This document shows, piece after piece, positions 7,946 to 15,015 of a stretch of 18,253 nucleotides of DNA. The translations under genes and the position numbers were made by a program. How positions within the stretch are numbered: position 1 is the first letter of the stretch; every line of letters begins with the position of its first letter. The notes beneath the pieces are model-generated. The model saw only the letters and a list, made by a program, of their open reading frames with translations. It did not search any database and was not told where the DNA came from. The stretch comes from JAAYKS01 sp964479435. Its GTDB lineage: Bacteria; Bacillota; Clostridia; Saccharofermentanales; UBA5734. The DNA is taken from assembly GCA_964479435.1 (NCBI GenBank), contig CAYZME010000039.1, positions 1 to 18,253 on the forward strand. Reading direction: 5' to 3'.

Positions 7946-8176
7946 ATGAAAAGACTGCTTGACCTTTTACAAGAAATTCGCCCGGATGTTGATTTTGAGA
8001 GTGAGCAAAAATTGATCGACAGCAAGGTGTTAGACTCGTTTGACATCGTAAGCATTGTGTCTAGCATAAACGAGGAATTTGATGTCGATATTGACATTGA
8101 CGATCTCATTCCTGAAAACTTCAATTCTGTAAAAGCGATGATGAGCTTAATTGAGAAAATGAGAGCAGGCGACTAA
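7946..8176 (+). CDS. Acyl carrier protein (DltC-like position)
   Basis: A 76-residue acidic carrier protein, the usual length for the family. It would carry an acyl group as a thioester on a 4'-phosphopantetheine arm. Seen: VLDSFDIVSIV, with the attachment serine at S31 in the DSF context, and strongly acidic helices (INEEFDVDIDIDDL). A very good AAGGAGGA site lies 5 nt before the ATG, consistent with high expression of a carrier. It sits between the MBOAT and the SGNH protein, the place a DltC would be expected. It is the only carrier protein in the window, although two adenylating ligases follow. It could serve fatty-acid-like or other carboxylates as well as amino acids. Confidence 0.93.
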   Translation: MKRLLDLLQEIRPDVDFESEQKLIDSKVLDSFDIVSIVSSINEEFDVDIDIDDLIPENFNSVKAMMSLIEKMRAGD

Positions 8177-8181
8177 TTTGT

Positions 8182-9711
8182 ATGACCGAATCTGAAATGG
8201 AATTGAACGCGCGAAAACCAGATCAAAATGGATTGCGGTGGGTCGCTTTTGTTTTTATGATCGCGATGACCATTGCGTGTGTGTATGTAATGGGGCTCGT
8301 TGTGGCGCCGCGGCAGCAAGGCCCTGGAAACGATCAGCAAAACAGCAATCTATTCTATAGTTTGAATAAGCAAGGCGTTGAAATCGATGTGCTGATTCTG
8401 GGATCCAGCCAGACGTATGCAGGAATCCAACCGATTTGCCTGTATGAGCAGTATGGCATCACCGCTTTCAACTGGGGGAACTCCGTTCAATCGCCAATCG
8501 TTACATATGCAAAGCTGCAAGACGCTTTGTCAGAACACAACATCAAAGCCATTGTACTGGCGGCAACGCAGTTGTTTAAGGAATACAATGTGGACAACAC
8601 CGCCGTCGAGCCTTTTTTGCGCAGAGCGGTGGATTCATTACGATGGAATCGATACAAATTCGAAGCCGTAGCCCGTATCGTCAAGAAAAGCGAGAAGCAA
8701 ACAGCTTTGAGTTATGTTTTTCCGTTTTTCCGTTATCATTCACGCTTTCTGGAAATAAACAGAAGTAGTTTTGATTTTTCATATTTTCGGGATCCCAACC
8801 CGTCCACAACGCTGGGCGCATACGCGAAGAAAACAATTTCGGAAGGCGATTATCCTGAAAACTGGATGAAGCAAACCGATAAGAAAAGCGCGCTGTCTGA
8901 GGCCAGCGTTGAAATGTTTGATAAAATTGTGCAGCTCTGTAAAGAAAGAGGGGTGCGTGTCTTTCTTGTCCGTCCGGCCAGTCGGCGCGGATGGAGTACA
9001 GCATACAGCAACGCGGCATCGGATTACGCCGCTTCCAGAGGTATTGATTATCTTGATTTCAATTTGCCATCTTTGACACAGGAAACCGGAATCGACCCAT
9101 ACACAGATTTTTACGATGACAATCATCTAAATGTGGGAGGAGCATGGAAGACCAGTTTATTTTTTGGACAATATCTTCGTCAGTTGGTTGACTTAGAAGA
9201 CCACAGACCCAAGAGAATCGCTTTTTGGGAGGAAGCGCTAAGTGATTTTCACGAAAAATACGATGATTTTATATATTTCTTTGAAGAAAAAATATCTCAT
9301 ATGGAATATATGGAATATGAAGAGCCTGAATTAATATATCGAAATGACTCGGATTATTTTATTGACGCCAAAGAAAGTAATTATAATTATACAACGATAT
9401 TTACTGGATTCCGCTCTTTAGCCACATATGAATTTACGGTAACCGGATGTGATATGCCCCTTTCAGATGAAAAGGTATTTTCTGTTACGCTCTACAACCA
9501 TGTCACCAAACAAATAGCTGGCAGCTTTGAGTTTGACGCAACAGACTGCGCTGATCAAGTATACGAGTTTACAACGGGGTTGAATGCGGATCAATTATCC
9601 TTGCTTCTGTACGCCGGAAAGCGTGGAGAAACCTCTGGTGTTTCAATTCAGGTATCCCAAATGCAGGTAGCGGAAACAGGCGAATATATTTCTTTGCCAG
9701 ATACAGATTGA
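8182..9711 (+). CDS. Membrane-anchored SGNH-hydrolase-like protein (DltD/AlgX-like role)
   Basis: A 509-residue protein with one N-terminal hydrophobic segment at about 18-41, then an extracellular SGNH-type domain. Seen: block I as LILGSSQTY (71-79) with the probable nucleophile S76, a NWGNS segment (98-102) and the DxxH block as YDDNHLN with D312 and H315. In Dlt and alginate systems a protein of this type works with the MBOAT to deliver the acyl group to the polymer. After about 345 comes an acidic, helix-like stretch, then a region of about 120 residues with alternating hydrophobic residues that may be a beta-sandwich; I do not recognise it. The start follows the carrier stop by 5 nt and has only a weak ribosome binding site, suggesting translational coupling. 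The C-terminal part is very AT-rich, e.g. 17 GC in 60 bases at 9301-9360. Confidence 0.85.
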   Translation: MTESEMELNARKPDQNGLRWVAFVFMIAMTIACVYVMGLVVAPRQQGPGNDQQNSNLFYSLNKQGVEIDVLILGSSQTYAGIQPICLYEQYGITAFNWGNSVQSPIVTYAKLQDALSEHNIKAIVLAATQLFKEYNVDNTAVEPFLRRAVDSLRWNRYKFEAVARIVKKSEKQTALSYVFPFFRYHSRFLEINRSSFDFSYFRDPNPSTTLGAYAKKTISEGDYPENWMKQTDKKSALSEASVEMFDKIVQLCKERGVRVFLVRPASRRGWSTAYSNAASDYAASRGIDYLDFNLPSLTQETGIDPYTDFYDDNHLNVGGAWKTSLFFGQYLRQLVDLEDHRPKRIAFWEEALSDFHEKYDDFIYFFEEKISHMEYMEYEEPELIYRNDSDYFIDAKESNYNYTTIFTGFRSLATYEFTVTGCDMPLSDEKVFSVTLYNHVTKQIAGSFEFDATDCADQVYEFTTGLNADQLSLLLYAGKRGETSGVSIQVSQMQVAETGEYISLPDTD

Positions 9712-9734
9712 TGATGGGAAGAAAGGGGAGGAAG

Positions 9735-11199
9735 ATGCGTTCAATTCTGGAATGTGTAAGGGCTCATAGTGAAGCAAACCCCAACCGGATGTGCCTGGCA
9801 GATTTTGGCGGATTGAATTATTCGTATAGCGATTATTGGCAATGGATCCGCAAGGTTGCGGTTTTCCTTCAAGAAAGGCATCTGAAGCCAGGCGATCGCG
9901 TGATCGTCGAAGGTATGCAATCATGCCTGTTTGTCGCAGTGGGATTGGGGATTCAATTAGCTGGAGGCGTTTTTGTTCCCGTCGAGGAGCACATCCCTGG
10001 GGAGAAGCTAAAGGAGATTGATGAGGAAATTGCGTCCTCCTATATTGTGCTGAAAAAAGACATAATCATGAACGACAAAATAATAATATTCGACACTCTC
10101 GTTCATGCCTTGGATCTCATTCCGCCTGAGCAACTGCCCGCATACGCCATTCCTGACGAAGATGAGATGGCGGAAATATTGTATACGACTGGCACAACCG
10201 GTAAATCAAAAGGGATTATGATTAGCCATGGCGCCAACGTGGCGTTGGGGCAGAACATTTCCATGGGCGTACAGATGGGCCGGGGTAATATTGATTTGGT
10301 GCCTGTTCCACTCAGCCACTCATATGGTTTGCGCAGCGTTTACGCAAGTCTATATAATGGCAGCTCAGCTGTGATTTTAGACGGCCTACGAAATCCAAAA
10401 AATTTCTTTTCAGCANNNNNNNNNNATTACTTCCCTTACGCTGGTGCCCGCGATAATCAATATTTTACTCGCATTGTCCAAAGGCCGCTTATCACAATAT
10501 GCAGCACGAATCGAATTTGTGCAAAGTGGTTCCGCGGCGCTCAGCGAACAAACCAAAATCAGACTGATTGAGCTCCTCCCGCAATCACGGTTATATAATT
10601 TTTATGGCAGTACAGAGTCAGGAAGATGTTGTGTGCACGAATATAGTAAAGATCCGGAAAAAATTGGATGTATCGGTCTGCCCGCACATAATGCAAGCTT
10701 CAAGATCATTGACGATGCGGGCGAGACGTTGCCTTCATTCCCCAAGTACGTAGGGCGCTTGGCTTGCAAAGGTAAGATGAACATGCTTGGTTACTGGAAA
10801 GCAGCTACGGAAACAGAAGCTATCATGAGAGATGGATATATAATAACAAATGACCTTTGCTTTATTGACGACCAATACATCTATTATGTAGGGCGCCAAG
10901 GGGATGTAATGAATGTAGGGGGGAAAAAAGTCTCTCCACTGGAAGTTGAAGAAGCAGCTAACATGTTTATGGATGTTAAAGAAAGCATTTGTGTCCCCCT
11001 CAGAGATCCGCTTCTAGGTCAAGTTCCCCGCCTGTTGATCGTCCTAAACGAAGGTACTGTTTTTCGCCCTAAAGAACTCGCATCACATCTGGCAGAACAG
11101 CTAGAGGATTATAAATTGCCTAAGAAAATGGATGTAATCGATCAAGTCCCTCGTATGTATAATGGGAAAATCGATCGGAAAACCGCCCAAAGTCTATAA
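9735..11199 (+). CDS. Adenylate-forming ligase 1 (acyl-CoA/acyl-ACP synthetase type), interrupted by an assembly gap
   Basis: ATP-dependent ligase that would activate a carboxylic acid as its acyl-AMP and load it onto CoA or a carrier protein. The N-terminal part (227 codons to 10415) has the phosphate-binding loop TTGTTGKSKG (151-160) and PLSHSYGL with H195, the pattern of acyl-CoA synthetases. The C-terminal part (from 10426) has NFYGSTESG, GRQGDVMNVGGKKVSPLEVE and NGKIDRK with the catalytic lysine. The usual TGD of motif A7 reads TND. Ten Ns at 10416-10425 separate the halves. The frames on the two sides agree only if the true gap is a multiple of three, so the shift comes from the gap and not from a mutation. 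I chose the ATG at 9735 because GGGGAGG precedes it; upstream in-frame starts exist at 9708-9714. Total length is about 490 residues, normal for the family. Substrate unknown. Confidence 0.85.
10416..10425. other. Assembly gap (10 N)
   Basis: Ten unknown bases inside ligase 1. The left half ends exactly on a codon at 10415 and the right half resumes on a codon at 10426, so the true distance should be divisible by three. Related ligases suggest that only a few residues are missing, but the real size is unknown. Confidence 0.98.
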
Positions 11200-11225
11200 C
11201 ATATATAGTAGGGAGAGGTTCGCGC

Positions 11226-12647
11226 ATGAGTAACAGAAGAAGGACAGTCTATCTCATACTTGGGCCCGTTGTTTATTTGCTCTGCACGCTGGGTATACCC
11301 GACATTGTATTTTCTACTGTTGCCGCCAAATCCGCAGTTGGTACGGTCGCATGGATGGCGTTTTGGTGGATCACATCGCCTGTTGATTATGCTGTAACAG
11401 CTTTTTTGCCTATTCTTGTGAATGCTTTTTTGCCAATGATTCCAATGGATCAAGTGATTCAGAATTATGCTTCGGAGATCGTTGTCCTGCTGCTTGGTGC
11501 TTCAATTTTGACGGTTTCATGGGAAGTGATCAGTCTGGATAAAAGGATCTCGGCACGTTTCTTGACAAAAATTGGCATAACAATGCAATCACAAGTCGTG
11601 TTTTGGTTTTTATTATCCACCTGTATGTCGATGTTCTTGCCCAACTCAATTGTAGTGGCAACGATCACTCCTATAGCGGTGGCGATGTTGAGGTATGTCG
11701 GTGAAGGTGATATCGGCAATAGTAAAATTGGATCGATCATTCTCATGTCCATTGCCTGGGGAGCAGGGATTGGAGGTATTGCCACACCACTGGGTGGGTC
11801 GATGAACCTGGTCACGATTGAATATTTGCAGAAGCTGACAACAAGTGAGTTCCTCTTTGTCGATTGGGTCGTAAAATTCGCCCCGATCACGTTTGTTTTA
11901 ATTTCGGCCACTCTTGTGATGTTGTTAATCATAATTCCGAAAAAACAAAAATTAAAAGGTAGCAAAGAATATTTTATAGAACAATACAAACAGTTTCCAC
12001 GCATGGGAAAGACGGAGTATATTTGTTTATTCCTTTTTGTGATTTCCGCAATACTGGCTTTTACACGGCAGCTTTACGCGAACGCGTTACCAGGCCTCAA
12101 GCCTGCTTATGTTTTTCTATTGGCAGGATGCGCAACTTTTTTGCTGGTAAATAAAGACGGCAAACGCCTAATGGCATGGAAAACGGTTCAGAAGAAAATC
12201 ATTTGGGAGCTCATCTTTATTTTTGCGGGAGGCCTTGCCGCTGGTGCGCTGATCAATGGGAGTGGAGCCGCAAGCGATTTGGGTAACTATGTCTCAGGTT
12301 TACAGCTAACCGGTGGTTTTGGCACGGTTTTGGTTATCGTCATCATTACGACGGTTTTATCAGATGTCACAAGTAATACCGCGACCGCGGCCATTAGCAT
12401 CCCGTTGGTAATAAGTATCGCGCAAGGGTTGAATTTGAATCCGATCCCTTATGTTTTCATCGCCTCCATCGGCGTGAACGTTGCTTACACGCTGCCGACA
12501 TCGATCCGGGCGATCCCTGTTGGATACGGGCTGCAGCCTCGATATATGTTTGCCAAGGGACTGACGCTTACAATTATTTTGATACCAATTTTGGCGGTTT
12601 TGGGTTATGTGCTCATGGTCTATTGGCCGTATTTTAGTGTCGCATAA
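11226..12647 (+). CDS. DASS/SLC13-family anion transporter
   Basis: A 473-residue inner-membrane transporter of the divalent anion:Na+ symporter family (COG0471-like), whose members carry di- and tricarboxylates, sulfate and related anions. Seen: about 11 hydrophobic segments, an N-terminal ITSPVDYAVTAFLPIL typical of the family, and two inverted-repeat-like halves. The second half has the Na+/substrate motif SNT at 383-385 in DVTSNTATAAISIPL. The equivalent in the first half reads LPNSIVVATITPIA (P139-N140-S141 in place of SNT), and the following glycine-rich loop is GGIATPLGGSMNL. GGGAGAGG lies 6 nt before the ATG. It lies between the two ligase genes with gaps of 26 and 22 nt, so it may supply or remove the acid that one of them activates. 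Direction and substrate cannot be read from sequence. Confidence 0.85.
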   Translation: MSNRRRTVYLILGPVVYLLCTLGIPDIVFSTVAAKSAVGTVAWMAFWWITSPVDYAVTAFLPILVNAFLPMIPMDQVIQNYASEIVVLLLGASILTVSWEVISLDKRISARFLTKIGITMQSQVVFWFLLSTCMSMFLPNSIVVATITPIAVAMLRYVGEGDIGNSKIGSIILMSIAWGAGIGGIATPLGGSMNLVTIEYLQKLTTSEFLFVDWVVKFAPITFVLISATLVMLLIIIPKKQKLKGSKEYFIEQYKQFPRMGKTEYICLFLFVISAILAFTRQLYANALPGLKPAYVFLLAGCATFLLVNKDGKRLMAWKTVQKKIIWELIFIFAGGLAAGALINGSGAASDLGNYVSGLQLTGGFGTVLVIVIITTVLSDVTSNTATAAISIPLVISIAQGLNLNPIPYVFIASIGVNVAYTLPTSIRAIPVGYGLQPRYMFAKGLTLTIILIPILAVLGYVLMVYWPYFSVA

Positions 12648-12669
12648 GGCGTAAGTATAGAGAGGTCAT

Positions 12670-14193
12670 ATGTCGTTGTTTAAAACAAGCAAGCATGTTC
12701 TGGATTGGTTGGATGAGCGCACGATTCGTTCCCCGAATCGCATGGTGTATGCGGATCTAGAAAGAGAAATGACCTTTTATGAACTGAGCCATCATGCGCA
12801 GGCGGTAGCTTCTGAAATCATTCGTTTTGTCCGCCCGGGGATGCCCATTGTCGTTTTGTGCGGACGACATGTCTGGACGCCCGTTGCCTATTTCGCTGCG
12901 CTATATGCGGGTTGTTACTATGTACCGATTGATACCGGGTTACCAGTGGCGCGTATGCGGCAAATCATTCAGATGGTTGTCCCCGCACTGATTTTGGCAG
13001 ACCGGGACCATTCCACGGTGGCAGTTGATCTGGCGAATAAGAGTGAAATTCTGGTTGTGGAAACATGTGCAGAAGGCCCTGTAGATCAGCAAAAACTTGC
13101 GGATATACGCAGCGGAATCATCTCTACAGACCCCATGTATGTGCTCTTTACTTCCGGATCAACAGGCACGCCGAAAGGCGTTGTCACTTCCCATCAAGCA
13201 TTGATGTGCTATATCGAAGCTTTTGCCAAAGCGCTAACGATATCGGGAAACGATGTCTTTGGGTGTCAAGCCGCTTTGGATTATGTGGCAGCCATTCGGG
13301 ATCTCTACGCCCCGGTATTTACTGGCGCACAAATGCATATTGTGCCCAAAGAATATTTTTCGATGTCTGCCAATCTATTCGAATTTTTGAATAAGAGAAG
13401 AATTACAACATTGGCATGGTCGGTTACAGCATTGGTTTTGCCAGCACAGCTTGGTGTTTTTGCCCGCCAGCAACTGCAATATGTCAAAAAGATTATTTTT
13501 ACAGGCTCAATCATGCCAAACCGATTCTTGCGAATATGGCAAGAGAATTTGCCGCACGCAATATTTGTAAATCAATATGGGCCGACGGAGGCAACCGCGT
13601 CTTGTACCTACTATGTCATCAACCATCTGGTTGAAGAGAACGAGGTGTTGCCAATCGGTACTCCGTATAAGAATTACAAAGTACTTTTACTGACTGAGGA
13701 CGGCACGCCAACGCCTGTTGGCGAAATTGGAGAGATTTATGTCGGTGGACCTGCTCTCGCGCTCGGTTATTTTCGCGATCCTGAGCGCACCCAAGAAGCA
13801 TTTGTCATGAATCCCACCCTGTCGGACTATCCGGAGCGGCTGTATCGGACAGGAGATCTTGGCAGCCTGCGAAAGGATGCGAACCTCCTATTTCACGGCA
13901 GGAAAGATCAACAGATTAAACACCTGGGGCATCGGGTTGAGCTGAGTGAAATCGAGGCAGTGGGGCAGAATATCGAGGGGATTGGGGAGTGCCACGTTTT
14001 GTACGATATAAAAAAAGAGCTGATTTGGTTTTTTTATGCCGGCACGCCTTTGAGCGCAACTGTACTGGCAAAGGAGTTCCGGTCGATTTTGCCGTCATAT
14101 ATGGTTCCACGAAAATTTCAACATGTCGATGTCTTTGCCCGCTTACCCAATGGGAAAATTGATCGACGTGCGCTGGAAGCAAAAATGATGTGA
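12670..14193 (+). CDS. Adenylate-forming ligase 2 (DltA-like, stand-alone adenylation enzyme)
   Basis: A 507-residue ligase closely patterned on D-alanine:carrier protein ligase DltA, expected to adenylate an acid and load it on the carrier protein. Seen: YVLFTSGSTGTPKG (157-170), NQYGPTEAT (301-309), YRTGDLG, HGRKDQQIKHLGHRVELSEIE and LPNGKIDRRAL with catalytic K496. Aligning FGCQAALDYVAAIRDLY without gaps to the DltA segment FLNQAPFSFDLSVMDIY puts V206 where amino-acid-activating enzymes have the Asp that binds the substrate amino group. The Cys of DltA near the alanine pocket also aligns to a non-Cys residue. The substrate is therefore probably not D-alanine and may not be an amino acid; that is inference. 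AGAGG lies 4 nt before the ATG. The stop is followed directly by the GNAT gene. Confidence 0.88.
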   Translation: MSLFKTSKHVLDWLDERTIRSPNRMVYADLEREMTFYELSHHAQAVASEIIRFVRPGMPIVVLCGRHVWTPVAYFAALYAGCYYVPIDTGLPVARMRQIIQMVVPALILADRDHSTVAVDLANKSEILVVETCAEGPVDQQKLADIRSGIISTDPMYVLFTSGSTGTPKGVVTSHQALMCYIEAFAKALTISGNDVFGCQAALDYVAAIRDLYAPVFTGAQMHIVPKEYFSMSANLFEFLNKRRITTLAWSVTALVLPAQLGVFARQQLQYVKKIIFTGSIMPNRFLRIWQENLPHAIFVNQYGPTEATASCTYYVINHLVEENEVLPIGTPYKNYKVLLLTEDGTPTPVGEIGEIYVGGPALALGYFRDPERTQEAFVMNPTLSDYPERLYRTGDLGSLRKDANLLFHGRKDQQIKHLGHRVELSEIEAVGQNIEGIGECHVLYDIKKELIWFFYAGTPLSATVLAKEFRSILPSYMVPRKFQHVDVFARLPNGKIDRRALEAKMM

Positions 14194-14211
14194 TAGGAGA
14201 TGAGTTATAAG

Positions 14212-15015
14212 ATGGACCGTATACGGACTTTTGATGAATATAAACAAAAGCTTACCCAATTCCGTGCTCATTATGAATCGCGAATATATACCAATAGTTA
14301 TTTATTGCGACACGATATAGAAAAATATATAGAAATAAAATCGCTATTTTGCATCGAAACCAGCGATAATATTTTTATTCTCCTTCAAGAACCGACGCAT
14401 TATTTGTTATTCTATTTCTTTCCGTCCTACGAGCCTATTCTGCTGCCACCACTTCCGCTCCCTGTATTTGTGCCAATTATTACTTCTGATGATTCCCTCC
14501 CCGCATTTGACGCAGTCGCGACCGAATCAAGATTTCTACGTTATCGAACATTTGCGCGTATGAGAGCAAAATGTCAGGAATTAAGTTTTGGTCACATTAC
14601 AAGCCACCCCGTTCGATTTGCGCAGGAAGTTGAAGCGGAGCAGATTTTAGAAATATGGCGAGAAAACAGCGAATTGTACTTCTCCGGGATACCGACCCTT
14701 GACGAACTAGGTGCTTGGATTAAACAGCAAAGGGTTTTGGTGATTCCGGTTGATGGCGTAGTGAGAGCCGTAAAGGTGTTAGAGGTGGTTGGGCAATCAC
14801 TACACACCCGATTGATCGCGGTTGATAAAGATCATCGGGGCCTGGGGATGTCAAAAGCAATGTTTGCATATGCCGCAAGTATGTGCAAATCGTTGGAGCT
14901 CGAGACATATGAGCTTCAAGTAGATGTCGACTACGCGCCTGCGGTTACTGGATATTTAAAATATGGTTTCACTTATACAGGTAGAAAAATAATTTATTAT
15001 ATTCTTGAAAGTTAA
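14212..15015 (+). CDS. GNAT-family N-acyltransferase with extra N-terminal domain
   Basis: A 267-residue protein whose C-terminal half (about 135-267) is a GNAT domain: LIAVDKDHRGLGMSKAMFAY holds the acyl-CoA pyrophosphate loop (HRGLGMS, 208-214), followed by YLKYGFTYTGRKIIYYIL. The N-terminal half (about 1-120) is not recognised; it has hydrophobic stretches rich in phenylalanine, tyrosine and proline but no clear membrane segment. Two in-frame ATGs are possible. The one at 14200 abuts the AGGAG directly, so I prefer 14212, which is 12 nt after it. It is the last gene of the plus-strand operon and very AT-rich at its start (13 GC in 60 bases at 14281-14340). It may modify an amino group on the sugar or on the transferred acyl unit. 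Its stop TAA is immediately followed by the stop of the opposite gene. Confidence 0.8.
   Translation: MDRIRTFDEYKQKLTQFRAHYESRIYTNSYLLRHDIEKYIEIKSLFCIETSDNIFILLQEPTHYLLFYFFPSYEPILLPPLPLPVFVPIITSDDSLPAFDAVATESRFLRYRTFARMRAKCQELSFGHITSHPVRFAQEVEAEQILEIWRENSELYFSGIPTLDELGAWIKQQRVLVIPVDGVVRAVKVLEVVGQSLHTRLIAVDKDHRGLGMSKAMFAYAASMCKSLELETYELQVDVDYAPAVTGYLKYGFTYTGRKIIYYILES

Noticed and set aside
7899..7949. Tiny 16-codon frame between MBOAT and carrier, considered as a DltX-like microprotein
   Set aside because: It has no hydrophobic segment, no DltX-like C-terminus and overlaps the carrier ribosome binding site.
9301..9320. Short direct repeat ATGGAATAT in the SGNH gene
   Set aside because: It is only two copies of nine bases in a very AT-rich coding stretch encoding MEYMEY, so low-complexity coding explains it.
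14200..14211. Upstream ATG for the GNAT gene
   Set aside because: The AGGAG abuts this ATG with no spacer; the ATG at 14212 is at a workable distance. The choice is not certain.
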